Assembly (NCBI RefSeq): GCF_004917075.1
Contig: NZ_SSYB01000008.1
Location: 1 to 56,389 of the forward strand
Source of the DNA: Geomonas edaphica
Lineage (GTDB): Bacteria; Desulfobacterota; Desulfuromonadia; Geobacterales; Geobacteraceae
Direction: 5' to 3'
DNA length: 56,389 nt
Shown: piece by piece, positions 26,271 through 37,115 of the stretch
Layout of the letters: each line of letters starts with the position of its first letter
Position numbering within the stretch: the first letter of the stretch is position 1
Notes under the pieces: model-generated
The model's input: the letters and a program-made list of their open reading frames with translations, nothing else
What the model was told of the DNA's origin: nothing
Database searches by the model: none
Made by a program: the position numbers and the translations under genes

Positions 26271-27074
26271 ATGGCGGCAGAGATAGACAGAGAGAGGGTG
26301 CGGGATTCGTTTCACCGGCAGGCCGCCGATTACGACAGTCACGCCGTGGTGCAGGGGCGGGTGATCGAGAAGGTCGTCGGGCTTTTGCAGGCGGAGCGGG
26401 TTGCGCCGGTGCGGCTTTTGGACATCGGGGCCGGGACCGGGCGGCTGCTTGCGCGGCTGACCGAGCTCTACCCGGAGATGGACGCGGTTGGGGTAGATCT
26501 TGCCCCCGGGATGTGTGCCACGGCGGCGGATAACTTAGCCGGGCGGCGGGTGCAGGTGATGCCCGCCGACGCCGAGGCGCTTCCCTTTGAGGCTGAATCC
26601 TTCGACGTCGTCGTTTCCACCTCGACCTACCAGTGGCTTCCCTGTCTCGACCGGGCCTTCGCCGAGGCGCGCCGTGTGCTGGCGCCCGGAGGTATCTTCT
26701 GTTTCGCGCTCTTCGGCGAGAGGACCCTTTTCGAACTGCGCGATTCCTACCGGAGCGTCCTGCAGGGGGCGTTCGACCGCACGCACAGTTTCTTTTCCTG
26801 CGCAGAGGTGCTGGAGGCGCTCGAACGCGCGGGGTTCAGCGGCGCGCGTGTGAGTTCCGAGCTGGAGGTGGAGCTGCACCCCGACGTGCCGGAGCTTCTG
26901 CGCTCGCTCAAGAAGATAGGCGCCGGGAGCACCGCGCCGGCAAGCGGGAAGGGGCTTGCCGAACGGCGGGTCATGCTGGACATGATGCGGAGCTACCGCG
27001 AGCACTTCGGCGGCGAAGAGGGAATACCCGCCACCTACGACGTGGTGTACGGCGTGGTGCGCAAGAGCGGGTAG
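26271..27074 (+). CDS. bioC: Malonyl-ACP O-methyltransferase
   Basis: A 267-residue SAM-dependent methyltransferase that methylates malonyl-ACP so fatty-acid synthesis can elongate it to pimeloyl-ACP methyl ester. It begins with the BioC-type FHRQAADYDSHAVVQ segment, followed by the SAM motif LLDIGAGTGRLLARL (residues ~48-62), motif II around DVVVSTSTYQWL, and the typical SLKKIGAG segment in the last third. ATG at 26271 is preferred to GTG at 26265 because ggaaaggtgg then lies at normal distance. Third gene of the biotin operon; bioA, bioB and bioD are not in the window. Confidence 0.92.
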   Translation: MAAEIDRERVRDSFHRQAADYDSHAVVQGRVIEKVVGLLQAERVAPVRLLDIGAGTGRLLARLTELYPEMDAVGVDLAPGMCATAADNLAGRRVQVMPADAEALPFEAESFDVVVSTSTYQWLPCLDRAFAEARRVLAPGGIFCFALFGERTLFELRDSYRSVLQGAFDRTHSFFSCAEVLEALERAGFSGARVSSELEVELHPDVPELLRSLKKIGAGSTAPASGKGLAERRVMLDMMRSYREHFGGEEGIPATYDVVYGVVRKSG

Positions 27075-27112
27075 CTCGGCTAGCTTGGCGGCTCGGACCA
27101 GTCAGACAAAAA

Positions 27113-27145
27113 AAGAGGGGCGGCCAATTGGCCGCCCCTCTTTGC
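27113..27145 (+). terminator. Bidirectional terminator between bioC and ettA
   Basis: A perfect 13-bp stem aagaggggcggcc / ggccgcccctctt around the loop aatt, with seven A residues on the left and Ts on the right, so it should terminate both convergent transcripts. Confidence 0.93.
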
Positions 27146-27167
27146 TTCGCACGGGCTCTCCAAAGCT

Positions 27168-28853
<1,686 letters not shown>

Positions 28854-28909
28854 TTTATCGTCACCTCCGTATGGATTTGTCTGCATTTGTAGCTTTTGTT
28901 AAGCGGCCA

Positions 28910-28939
28910 TTATTACATGCAACGACCGCGGCGTGTCAA
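28910..28939 (-). promoter_or_regulatory. Sigma-70 promoter of ettA
   Basis: On the minus strand TTGACA (28939-28934), 18 bp, TAATAA (28915-28910), 57 bp before the ettA start. Confidence 0.6.
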
Positions 28940-28963
28940 CCGCGATCGGCCTGGAGTCCGTCC

Positions 28964-28992
28964 TTGACATTCTAGTTTATGTATAGTTAAAT
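28964..28992 (+). promoter_or_regulatory. Sigma-70 promoter of the RCC1 lipoprotein gene
   Basis: TTGACA (28964-28969), 17 bp, TTAAAT (28987-28992), divergent from the ettA promoter with the two -35 elements 24 bp apart. Confidence 0.6.
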
Positions 28993-29027
28993 CCGCCGGA
29001 TTGTACTAACTCACAAGGGGTCCCCTC

Positions 29028-30347
29028 ATGCAAATCAGCAGGCGTTTCGGGTTCTTTATCTGCGCCGGGCTTCTCTCTGCCGCCCTCCACGGCTGCGGCG
29101 GCTCATCCTCCAAAGACACCATCCCTTCCACGGTCTCCATCTTCTACGAGCACAGCCTCATCTTCAGAAACCACACCACCTTCACCATGGGGTACAACGC
29201 CTTCGGGCAGCTGGGTGACGGGACACTGACGCGGCGCGAGATCGCAACGCCGGTGCCGGGGATGACCGGTATGGTCAAGGGGGTCGCGGGGAACGAGCAC
29301 ACCATGGTTACCAATGGCAGCGCCGTCTACTCCTGGGGCTACAACCTCTTCGGGCAGCTTGGCAATTCTGAGGCCTCGACCAGCTATCCCGACGCCTACA
29401 AGAGCTCGCCGGTACAGGTGAACTTCCCTGAGACCATCACGTCGGTGACGGACATCGCCGCTGGGGGGTATCACTCCCTGGCCGCGGCAGACGGGAAGCT
29501 CTACGCCTGGGGGTACAACGGCAACCGCCAACTCGGCAACAGCAGCACGACCAACGCGAAGACGCCGGTCCATGTGGCCGTGGGGCACGAGGGGGAGGAT
29601 CTCTCCCTGCTTTCCGTCAAAGAGGTCGCGGCGGGAGGAACCCACTCCCTGGCCCTCTTCGACAACGGTGACGTCTATGCATGGGGTAACAACAAGTACG
29701 CCCAGGTTGGCTTCAGCGAGCCGGGTTTCAGCACCTACTCGTCGGCTTATTCGAGCCCGAGGAAGGTGACCATCTCCGGCGCAACCGGAAAGATCGACCA
29801 GATCGCCGCGCTCTCCAGCGCAAGCCTCGCCCTCGAGGTGCAGCGGGACGTCGACAACAACATCATTGGCCAGACTCTGTGGGGGTGGGGCTTCAATAAC
29901 TCCGGCGAGCTCGGTGCGGACATCGCGCTGCAGAAGAGCAGCGCTACCCCGGTCAAGGTCTTCCAGACCCCAGCCATCGCCGACGCGTCCGGCTTCGTGG
30001 TCAAGAAGATCGCGACCGGCATGAACCATATCCTGCTCCTCGTGGGACCGCGCGACACCGTCGCGAACGACGGTTCCTGGTACGTCCAGGCGATCGGCCT
30101 AAACTCCGCCGGCCAGCTTGGCAACGACACCACCACGAGCAGCATCGAGTTCATCCGCACCCTCGACTCGGGCGGCGCCCTCATGACCAACGTCTCCGAC
30201 ATCGCGGCCTACGGCAAGAGCTCTTTCGCCCTGATCGGCGGCGTCTGGTACGGCTGGGGCAACAACAGCCTCGGACAACTCGGCAACCCGGTCCAGAAGG
30301 ACACAATCGCCTTCTACGAACTCCCGGTAACGGTGAAGTTCCAGTAG
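29028..30347 (+). CDS. RCC1-repeat lipoprotein
   Basis: A 439-residue predicted lipoprotein (signal peptide, lipidation candidate C23 in ALHGCGG) whose mature part is built from about seven RCC1-type repeats, each marked by a WGxNxxGQLG-like core (MGYNAFGQLGDG, WGYNLFGQLGNS, WGYNGNRQLGNS, WGNNKYAQVGF, WGWGFNNSGELG, IGLNSAGQLGND, WGNNSLGQLGN). These should close into a seven-bladed beta-propeller exposed in the periplasm or on the cell surface, a binding platform rather than an enzyme. Its ligand is unknown. The ATG follows acaagggg at normal distance, and a good promoter lies upstream. The repeats differ from one another in DNA, so this is not a recent expansion. Confidence 0.88.
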   Translation: MQISRRFGFFICAGLLSAALHGCGGSSSKDTIPSTVSIFYEHSLIFRNHTTFTMGYNAFGQLGDGTLTRREIATPVPGMTGMVKGVAGNEHTMVTNGSAVYSWGYNLFGQLGNSEASTSYPDAYKSSPVQVNFPETITSVTDIAAGGYHSLAAADGKLYAWGYNGNRQLGNSSTTNAKTPVHVAVGHEGEDLSLLSVKEVAAGGTHSLALFDNGDVYAWGNNKYAQVGFSEPGFSTYSSAYSSPRKVTISGATGKIDQIAALSSASLALEVQRDVDNNIIGQTLWGWGFNNSGELGADIALQKSSATPVKVFQTPAIADASGFVVKKIATGMNHILLLVGPRDTVANDGSWYVQAIGLNSAGQLGNDTTTSSIEFIRTLDSGGALMTNVSDIAAYGKSSFALIGGVWYGWGNNSLGQLGNPVQKDTIAFYELPVTVKFQ

Positions 30348-30381
30348 GGGTAAATCGCCCGCGGGGATGGGGTTTTAAGCC

Positions 30382-30409
30382 TTGACTTGATTGGCGCAAA
30401 TAGTTTAGT
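30382..30409 (+). promoter_or_regulatory. Candidate promoter of the lysS-led envelope operon
   Basis: TTGACT (30382-30387), 16 bp, TTTAGT (30404-30409), 51 bp before lysS, in an AT-rich gap. Confidence 0.5.
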
Positions 30410-30459
30410 TTGACGGATTGTTTCACAGCCCAAAGCGGTAAAGAAAGGTTGCAGATAAC

Positions 30460-31938
30460 ATGGAAGAGTTGAGCGAACTGCTGCTGCAGAGAAGACGTAA
30501 GGTAGATGCATTGTGGGAGGCGGGGATCAACCCGTACCCGAACGATTACAAGCCTCAGCATACCTCGGCCGACGTGCGCGCCGCCTACGGTGACAAGGAG
30601 GTCATCGAGGAGGACCCGCAGACCTTCGTGGTCGCCGGCCGCATCATCATGCGCCGTTCCTTCGGCAAGGCCGCCTTCGTGCAGGTGCAGGACCGCAAGG
30701 GGCGCATGCAGCTTTACATGAAGAAGGACACCCTGGGCGAGGAGCTCTTCGCCGAGTTCGAGAACTACGACATCGGCGACATCATCGGCGCCACCGGGAC
30801 CCCGTTTCGCACCAAGACCGGCGAGCTCTCCCTGGCCGTCTCCACGGTGCGTCTGCTCACCAAGTCGCTTTTGCCGCTTCCCGAGAAGTTCCACGGCCTG
30901 ACCGACGTGGAGACCCGTTACCGCCAGCGCTACGTCGACCTGATCGTCTCCCCCGAGGTGCGTGAGGTGTTCCACAAGCGCTCCCGCATTGTGCATCTCA
31001 TCCGCGAGTTCATGACGAAGAACGATTTCCTCGAAGTCGAGACTCCGATGATGCAGCCGATCCCTGGCGGCGCCACCGCGAAGCCGTTCGTCACGCACCA
31101 TAACGCGCTCGACATGGAGCTCTTCCTGCGCATCGCCCCCGAGCTCTACCTGAAGCGCCTGGTGGTCGGCGGCTTCGATCGCGTCTTCGAGATCAACCGC
31201 AACTTCAGAAACGAAGGGATCTCGGTGCGTCACAACCCCGAGTTCACCATGATGGAGTTCTATCAGGCCTACGCCACCTTCGAAGACCTGATGAACTTCA
31301 CCGAAGAGCTTTTGTGCCATGTGACCCAGGAACTCCTCGGGACGCTCGACTTCACATACGGCGGCGAGCCGATCAGCTTCCAGCGCCCCTGGAAGCGCTT
31401 CACCGTGAAGGAAGCGATCCTCGAGTACGGCGACATCGACGCGAAGAGCCTCGAGGACCGCGACTTGGCCTACGCCTATGCCCAGAAAATCGGCCTGGAA
31501 CTCCCTGAGGACGTCGGGTACGGCAAGCTCATCACCGAGATCTTCGAGGAGGTCGCCGAGACCAAGCTGATCCAGCCGACCTTCATCACCAACTACCCGA
31601 CCGAGGTCTCTCCCCTTTCCAGGAAAAATGACCACGACCCCGACTACGTCGACCGCTTCGAATTCTTCTGCGCCGGGCGCGAGATGGCCAACGCCTTCTC
31701 CGAGCTGAACGACCCGCGCGACCAGAAGGAGCGGTTCCTGGCCCAGGTCGCTGCCAAGGCAAAAGGTGATGAGGAGGCGCACTACATGGACGAGGATTAC
31801 ATCCGCGCCCTGGAGTACGGTCTGCCTCCGACCGCGGGGGAAGGGATCGGCATCGACCGCCTGGTCATGTTGCTCACCGATTCCCCGTCGATCCGCGACG
31901 TCATCCTCTTCCCGCAACTGCGTAAAGAGGGCAAGTAA
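30460..31938 (+). CDS. lysS: Lysyl-tRNA synthetase, class II
   Basis: A 492-residue class II enzyme that charges tRNA-Lys. It has an N-terminal OB-fold anticodon-binding domain (residues ~55-140, VVAGRIIMRRSFGKAAFVQV) and the class II core with motif 2 (FRNEGISVRHNPEFTMMEFY) and motif 3 (GEGIGIDRLVMLLTDSPSIR, ending in RDVILFPQLR). Length is standard (~490-505). The stop codon overlaps the start of lolC (TAATG), so lysS heads the transcript that continues into lipoprotein export and probably far into the envelope cluster. The ribosome binding site (aaagg) is distant and weak. Confidence 0.97.
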   Translation: MEELSELLLQRRRKVDALWEAGINPYPNDYKPQHTSADVRAAYGDKEVIEEDPQTFVVAGRIIMRRSFGKAAFVQVQDRKGRMQLYMKKDTLGEELFAEFENYDIGDIIGATGTPFRTKTGELSLAVSTVRLLTKSLLPLPEKFHGLTDVETRYRQRYVDLIVSPEVREVFHKRSRIVHLIREFMTKNDFLEVETPMMQPIPGGATAKPFVTHHNALDMELFLRIAPELYLKRLVVGGFDRVFEINRNFRNEGISVRHNPEFTMMEFYQAYATFEDLMNFTEELLCHVTQELLGTLDFTYGGEPISFQRPWKRFTVKEAILEYGDIDAKSLEDRDLAYAYAQKIGLELPEDVGYGKLITEIFEEVAETKLIQPTFITNYPTEVSPLSRKNDHDPDYVDRFEFFCAGREMANAFSELNDPRDQKERFLAQVAAKAKGDEEAHYMDEDYIRALEYGLPPTAGEGIGIDRLVMLLTDSPSIRDVILFPQLRKEGK

Positions 31939-33188
31939 TGCCCTTTGAGCTCCTCATAGGGCTGCGCTACCTGAAGGCGAAGCGGAAATCGACCTTCATC
32001 TCGCTGATCACCCTGATCTCCGTCGCCGGTGTGGCGCTCGGCGTCATGGCCCTCATCATCGTGCTGGCGGTAATGACCGGCTTCGAGGAAGACTTAAAGG
32101 ACAAGATCCTCGGGACCAACGCGCATATCGTGGTCTTAAACGGCCTTGGCGCGGTGCAGGACTACCCGCAGGTTGTGAAGAAACTCGAGGGGATGGACGG
32201 CGTTGTCGCCGCCACCCCGTTCATCTACAACCAGGTGATGCTCTCCACCGGCAGGACCGTCTCCGGTGTGGTGCTGCGCGGCATCGAGGTGCAGACAGAC
32301 GCCAAGGTGACCAACCTGCACAAGTCGATGGTGGAGGGGAGCCTCGACTCGCTCGACTCGGAGGTCGGCAAGACGCCGGGGGTGGTGATCGGCAAGGAGC
32401 TCGCTAAGAACCTGGGGCTCATCCTCGGCGATACGGTGGACGTCATCTCTCCGATGGGCAACATCACGCCGCTTGGCATGATGCCCAAGCTGAACCGCTT
32501 CCGTATCACCGGCATCTTCAACACTGGGATGTTCGAGTACGACTCGACGCTCGCCTACGTCTCCCTCAAAGAAGCCCAGCAGTTTCTGGGGCTAGGCGAC
32601 GTGGTGACCGGGATCCAGCTCAAGGTGCGCGACGTGTACAAGACGGGCGAGCTCGCCCAGGCGATCGACAAGGAGCTCGGTCCCCCGTACCACGCCCGCG
32701 ACTGGATGCAGATGAACAAGAACATCCTCTTCGCGCTGAAGACCGAGAAGAGCGTCATGTTTATCATCCTGACCCTGATCGTGCTCGTGGCCGCCTTCGG
32801 CATCGCCTCGACGCTCTTCATGGTGGTCATGGAGAAGACGCGCGACATCGCCATCCTTAAGTCGATGGGGGCGACCAGCCGGAGCATCATGCGCATCTTC
32901 GTCTTCGAAGGGGTAATCATCGGGATCTTAGGCACCATCATCGGTGTGCTTGGGGGGCTTTTGGTCGCGCTCAACCTGGAGCCGATCGTCGGTGCGATCC
33001 AGAAGGTGACCGGCTTCGAGCTTTTCAGCAAGGACATCTATTACCTGGATCACTTCCCGTCCCAGGTGATCCCGTCCGACGTCGTGCTGATCAGCGTGAC
33101 CGCCGTGATCATCTCCTTCGCCGCGACGCTCTACCCTTCCTGGGCGGCCTCGCGCATGGCCCCCGCGGAGGCGCTGCGCTATGAGTAA
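31938..33188 (+). CDS. lolC: Lipoprotein-releasing ABC transporter permease, LolC/LolE family
   Basis: A 416-residue permease with an N-terminal membrane helix ([20 protein letters not shown]), a large periplasmic MacB-like domain (residues ~50-265), and three C-terminal helices. With LolD it extracts mature lipoproteins from the inner membrane and passes them to LolA. Only one permease gene is present here, so it probably acts as a homodimer (LolF-like) or pairs with a copy elsewhere. The start codon overlaps the lysS stop; its end overlaps the start of lolD by 8 bp, a classic translational-coupling arrangement. Confidence 0.93.
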   Translation: MPFELLIGLRYLKAKRKSTFISLITLISVAGVALGVMALIIVLAVMTGFEEDLKDKILGTNAHIVVLNGLGAVQDYPQVVKKLEGMDGVVAATPFIYNQVMLSTGRTVSGVVLRGIEVQTDAKVTNLHKSMVEGSLDSLDSEVGKTPGVVIGKELAKNLGLILGDTVDVISPMGNITPLGMMPKLNRFRITGIFNTGMFEYDSTLAYVSLKEAQQFLGLGDVVTGIQLKVRDVYKTGELAQAIDKELGPPYHARDWMQMNKNILFALKTEKSVMFIILTLIVLVAAFGIASTLFMVVMEKTRDIAILKSMGATSRSIMRIFVFEGVIIGILGTIIGVLGGLLVALNLEPIVGAIQKVTGFELFSKDIYYLDHFPSQVIPSDVVLISVTAVIISFAATLYPSWAASRMAPAEALRYE

Positions 33189-33861
33189 CCTCCTCGAGGT
33201 AAGAGGGCTCTTCAAGTCCTATGGCGGCAACGGCACCAAGGTTGAGGTGCTGAAGGGGATCGACCTCGACGTCGTGGCCGGCGACACCATCGCGCTCGTC
33301 GGCCCCTCGGGTGCCGGTAAGAGCACGCTTTTGCACGTGATGGGGACCATCGATCGTCCCACCTCTGGCGAGGTGCTCTTCGAAGGGGAGAAGATCTTCA
33401 ACCTCGCGGACCAGCCGCTCGCCGCCTTCCGCAACCGCTCCATAGGCTTCGTCTTCCAGTTCCATCACCTCCTGCCGGAGTTCTCGGCGCTGGAGAACGT
33501 GATGATGCCGCTTCTCATCGGCGGTGAGAGACGCTCCCGTGCCGAAGCGCGTGCGCTCGAGCTTCTAAAGGGTGTTGGGCTCTCGCACCGTGTGACGCAC
33601 CGGCCGGGGGAGCTCTCCGGGGGGGAACAGCAGCGGGTGGCCATCGCGCGGGCCCTCGTGCGCGAGCCGAAGCTGCTTCTTGCCGACGAGCCGACCGGCA
33701 ACTTGGACATGAAGACCAGCGAAGAGGTGCACGCGCTTTTGTACGAAATCCAGCGGCAGACCGGCATCGCCCTGGTCATCGTGACGCACAACGAACAACT
33801 GGCCGCGGGGATGGCCCGCACCATCAGGATGGTGGATGGCAAGGTCGTCGAGTCGGCGTAA
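33181..33861 (+). CDS. lolD: Lipoprotein-releasing ABC transporter ATPase
   Basis: A 226-residue ABC ATPase of the LolD/MacB type. Walker [10 protein letters not shown] (residues ~41-49), Q-loop [14 protein letters not shown] (characteristic of LolD), signature [15 protein letters not shown], Walker [13 protein letters not shown] and the switch histidine in [10 protein letters not shown] are all present. It powers release of lipoproteins by the LolC-type permease encoded just upstream, with which its start codon overlaps. Confidence 0.96.
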   Translation: MSNLLEVRGLFKSYGGNGTKVEVLKGIDLDVVAGDTIALVGPSGAGKSTLLHVMGTIDRPTSGEVLFEGEKIFNLADQPLAAFRNRSIGFVFQFHHLLPEFSALENVMMPLLIGGERRSRAEARALELLKGVGLSHRVTHRPGELSGGEQQRVAIARALVREPKLLLADEPTGNLDMKTSEEVHALLYEIQRQTGIALVIVTHNEQLAAGMARTIRMVDGKVVESA

Positions 33862-33925
33862 GGCCGCTTTGGCGACGGCTCTTTTGTAGCCGCATATTTT
33901 CTTTTGGCTTTTTCGGGGGGACCCT

Positions 33926-36334
33926 TTGCTGCGTAAATCGTTATCAGCTCTGCTTGTCGTTCAGCTTTTCGGGGCTTCCTACGCCCTGGCCGAACCGCCC
34001 GCTGCCGGAAAGGCCGCACCGGACACCACCTCGACGGACAAGAGCGCGGCTGACAAGGCTGCCGCCGCAAAGCCCGCCGAAGAGAAGCCGGCAAGCGACA
34101 AGATAGCTACGGTCCGGATAAGCGGCAACCACCGCATCGAGACTGCGGCCATCACGCAGGCGGTCCGGATCAAGGCGGGGGACGTCCTCGACCCGGAAAA
34201 GGTGGATGCTGACATCCGTGCCATCTTCAAGCTCGGGCATTTCACCGACGTAAAGGCACAGTCCGAGGTTAAGGACGGGGCGCTCGTCCTTGAATACGTC
34301 GTGACCGAGAAGCCGATTGTCAGGGAGATAAAGATAGAGGGGGCCAAGGAGATCACCACCGACAAGGTGCGCGAGGCCGTCGAGATCAAGCCCAATTCCG
34401 TGTTTTCCGCCAAGGCGCTGCAAAAAAGCGTCAAGAAAGTGAAGAAGCTGTACGCGGACGAGGGATACTACTTGGCCGAGGTCTCCGGCGACATCAGCCT
34501 GCGCTCCGACACAGATATCCACGTTATCTTCCGCATTAAGGAAGGGGAGAAGGTGCTGATCCGGAACATCGAGTTCGACGGTAATCATGCCTTCCCCGCG
34601 AAGAAGCTGAAGAAGACCATGGAAACCGACGAGAAGTGGTTCCTCTCCTGGCTCACCGGGGCCGGTACCTATAAGGAGGAGGTGCTCAAAAACGACGTTA
34701 ACCTCCTTACCGAGCTCTACATGAACAACGGCTACGTCAACGTGAAGGTGGGCGAGCCCAAAGTCGAGCTCCTGCCGGATCGCACCGGTCTCAAGGTCAG
34801 CATCGGCATCACCGAGGGGGAACAGTACCGCCTCGGCAAGCTCGCCTTCAAGGGGGACCTGCTTGAGAGCGAGAGTGTGCTCGCCGGTAAGCTCAAGGAG
34901 AAGACTGGCCAGCTCTTCAGCCGCGCCGACTTGCGCACCGACGTCTTCGCCCTCACCGACCTCTACGCCGACAAGGGATACGCCTTCACCAACGCCTCGC
35001 CGCTCACCAAACTGAACGCGGATACCCACACCATCGACATCACCTTCGACATGGAGAAGGGGCAGAAGGTTACCATCGACCGGATCAACATCTCCGGTAA
35101 CACGAAGACGCGCGACAAGGTTGTGCGCCGCGAACTGAGGCTCGACGAGGGAGAGCAGTACAGCTCCACCGGGCTCAAGCGCAGCAAGCAGAACCTGATG
35201 AACACCGGCTTCTTCGAGGAGGCTAACATCGCCACGGTGAAGGGGAGTGCTCCGGACAAGCTCGACATGAACGTCGAGGTAAAGGAGAAGCCGACCGGAA
35301 CCTTCAGCATCGGCGCCGGCTACAGCTCCCTCGACGGCATCATCGGCCAGGGGTCGATCCAGCAGGCGAACTTCTTAGGTCTCGGCCTCAAGATGAACGC
35401 GGCCGCCAGCCTCGGGAGCAAGTCGCAGACCTACAACCTGGGGCTCACCGACCCTTACTTCATGGACACCAAGTGGACCGTGGGTGGCGACATCTACCGC
35501 ACCGAGCGGCAGTACCTCGACTACACCCGCAGGGCCACTGGCGGTGACATCAAGGCCGGATACTCCCTCTCCGACACGCTCGGGACTTTCTGGCTTTACA
35601 AGTACGAGCAGAAAGAGATCTTCGACGAGTCCGAGGAACTGCTGCAGAACATCCACAATGGCTCGGTGCTTGCGCCGGAGGCTACCTCCACCACGAGCGC
35701 CATCGTAGCTAGCCTCACCAGCAACACCACCGATTACCGTCCCGACCCCTCGAACGGCATGATCAACACGATCTCCATAGAGTTCGCCGGCCTTGGCGGG
35801 AGCAACAGGTACATCAAGTACCTGACCGAGCACACCGTTTTCCACCCGCTTCTGTGGGGCGTGGGGTCGCTGCGCGGCACGCTGGGGTACGTGCAGTCCT
35901 ACGGCGGCAAGGAAGTCCCTATCGACGAGAAGTTCTATCTCGGTGGCATCAGCTCCCTGCGCGGCTTCTCCTCCAGGACGGTGAGCCCTTACAAAACGAC
36001 GCCGATCGACGTCATCGACGTGAACGGCGCTCACGGTATCGACGACAAGCGTGTCTATCTCGGGGGTGCAGTCGAAGCGGTGGCCAACGCCGAGTACACC
36101 TTCCCGCTGTTGAAGGAGGCTGGGCTCAAGGGGGTCCTCTTCTTCGACGCCGGCAACTGCGAGGACACGTTCAAGTCCACTTTCTCCAACGTCCTCACCA
36201 GTTACGGTGGGGGCATCAGGTGGTTCTCCCCGATCGGTCCGCTGCGGCTCGAGTACGGCATTCCGATCAACCCGAGGGAAGGGATTGACAGCAAAGGCGG
36301 CAAGTTAGAGTTCTCCATAGGGAGCATGTTCTAA
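33926..36334 (+). CDS. bamA: Outer-membrane protein assembly factor BamA, TTG start
   Basis: An 802-residue Omp85 protein, the core of the machine that inserts beta-barrel proteins into the outer membrane. A signal peptide (cleavage after ALA, residue 22) is followed by an unusual ~38-residue Ala/Lys/Asp/Pro-rich low-complexity linker (residues ~23-60), then five POTRA domains (about 60-130, 131-210, 211-300, 301-378, 379-455) and the 16-strand barrel (~460-802). The loop-6 motif is LRGF (for the usual VRGF), and the last strands show GIRWFSPIGPLRLEYGIPI. The start is TTG at 33926, preceded by gggggg at normal spacing; no ATG is in reach. The linker is absent from textbook BamA. Confidence 0.95.
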   Translation: MLRKSLSALLVVQLFGASYALAEPPAAGKAAPDTTSTDKSAADKAAAAKPAEEKPASDKIATVRISGNHRIETAAITQAVRIKAGDVLDPEKVDADIRAIFKLGHFTDVKAQSEVKDGALVLEYVVTEKPIVREIKIEGAKEITTDKVREAVEIKPNSVFSAKALQKSVKKVKKLYADEGYYLAEVSGDISLRSDTDIHVIFRIKEGEKVLIRNIEFDGNHAFPAKKLKKTMETDEKWFLSWLTGAGTYKEEVLKNDVNLLTELYMNNGYVNVKVGEPKVELLPDRTGLKVSIGITEGEQYRLGKLAFKGDLLESESVLAGKLKEKTGQLFSRADLRTDVFALTDLYADKGYAFTNASPLTKLNADTHTIDITFDMEKGQKVTIDRINISGNTKTRDKVVRRELRLDEGEQYSSTGLKRSKQNLMNTGFFEEANIATVKGSAPDKLDMNVEVKEKPTGTFSIGAGYSSLDGIIGQGSIQQANFLGLGLKMNAAASLGSKSQTYNLGLTDPYFMDTKWTVGGDIYRTERQYLDYTRRATGGDIKAGYSLSDTLGTFWLYKYEQKEIFDESEELLQNIHNGSVLAPEATSTTSAIVASLTSNTTDYRPDPSNGMINTISIEFAGLGGSNRYIKYLTEHTVFHPLLWGVGSLRGTLGYVQSYGGKEVPIDEKFYLGGISSLRGFSSRTVSPYKTTPIDVIDVNGAHGIDDKRVYLGGAVEAVANAEYTFPLLKEAGLKGVLFFDAGNCEDTFKSTFSNVLTSYGGGIRWFSPIGPLRLEYGIPINPREGIDSKGGKLEFSIGSMF

Positions 36335-36359
36335 ATCGATGCACTGCAAGGAGCAAGTC

Positions 36360-36875
36360 ATGAAACGTTTCATCATCGCATTATCGCTGGTTCTGGCACT
36401 TCCGCTGTCCGTGATGGCCGCCGATGGTTCAAAGATCGGTTCGGTCGATGTGCAGAAGGTGCTGCTGACCTCCGACGCAGGGAAAGAGGCAAAGGAGCAA
36501 CTTGCCCAGAAAGCCAGCAAGTACGAGGCAGAAAAAGCAAGTAAGGAAGGTGAGCTGAAGAAGCTGAAAGGCGAGTTGGAGAGTCAGGGTGCACTTCTGA
36601 ATGATTCCGCCCGCGGCGCGAAGGAGCGTGACTACCAGCAGCGCCTGAAAGAGTACCAGCGTTTCCTCAAGGATGCCCAGGACGACCTGCAGGCGAAGAA
36701 CGACGAGTTCACCGGAAAGATCGTGGACGAGATCGTGAAGGTGGCGCAGGACTTTGGTAAGAAGAACGGCTTCACCGCTATCTTCGTAAAGAACGAGACC
36801 ATGATCTTCCTCGATCCCTCCGCCGACGTGACCGACTCGGTGCTGAAGGCGTTCAACGAGAACAGGAAGAAGTAA
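36360..36875 (+). CDS. skp: OmpH/Skp-family periplasmic chaperone
   Basis: A 171-residue periplasmic chaperone. After a signal peptide (cleavage after VMAA, residue 21) the short N-terminal strand KIGSVDVQKVLLTS is the family mark, followed by a long charged helical hairpin (residues ~40-130, coiled-coil tentacle) and a C-terminal strand (FTAIFVKNETMIFLDP). Skp trimers hold unfolded outer-membrane proteins on their way to BamA, encoded directly upstream 26 bp away. aaggagc lies 6 bases before the ATG. Confidence 0.94.
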   Translation: MKRFIIALSLVLALPLSVMAADGSKIGSVDVQKVLLTSDAGKEAKEQLAQKASKYEAEKASKEGELKKLKGELESQGALLNDSARGAKERDYQQRLKEYQRFLKDAQDDLQAKNDEFTGKIVDEIVKVAQDFGKKNGFTAIFVKNETMIFLDPSADVTDSVLKAFNENRKK

Positions 36876-36880
36876 ACCCA

Positions 36881-37104
36881 GTTCAACGTTCGACGTTCAA
36901 CGTTCAACGTTACGACCACTCCCCCCTCCTGCCCGAGGGGGCAGGCCGGGGCCGACCCCTTTGCTATTGCGGGTGTAGGTTCCCTGACTGCTCCTTAAAG
37001 GCCGGAGGGGGAATTGTCGTTTTTGAGAGGCGACAAGTAGGTGTTACGCGTCTTTAATGGCGCACACTCTTTACGAACGTTGAACGATGAACGTTGAACG
37101 TTTC
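36881..37104. repeat. GTTCAACG-iterated inverted repeat between skp and lpxD
   Basis: The left block (36881-36911) and right block (37073-37104) are made of tandem GTTCAACGTTC-type words and are reverse complements of each other over ~27 bp with 2-3 mismatches, 160 bp apart. The unique centre holds a small dyad TTGTCG/CGACAA (37014-37036) and no gene. It fills most of the 240-bp skp-lpxD gap. Confidence 0.8.
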
Positions 37105-37115
37105 TTGAGGTTGAT

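Noticed and set aside
30181..31917. 578-codon minus-strand frame opposite lysS
   Set aside because: Antisense to lysS, with long Val/Glu/Leu/Asp-rich stretches and no known motif.
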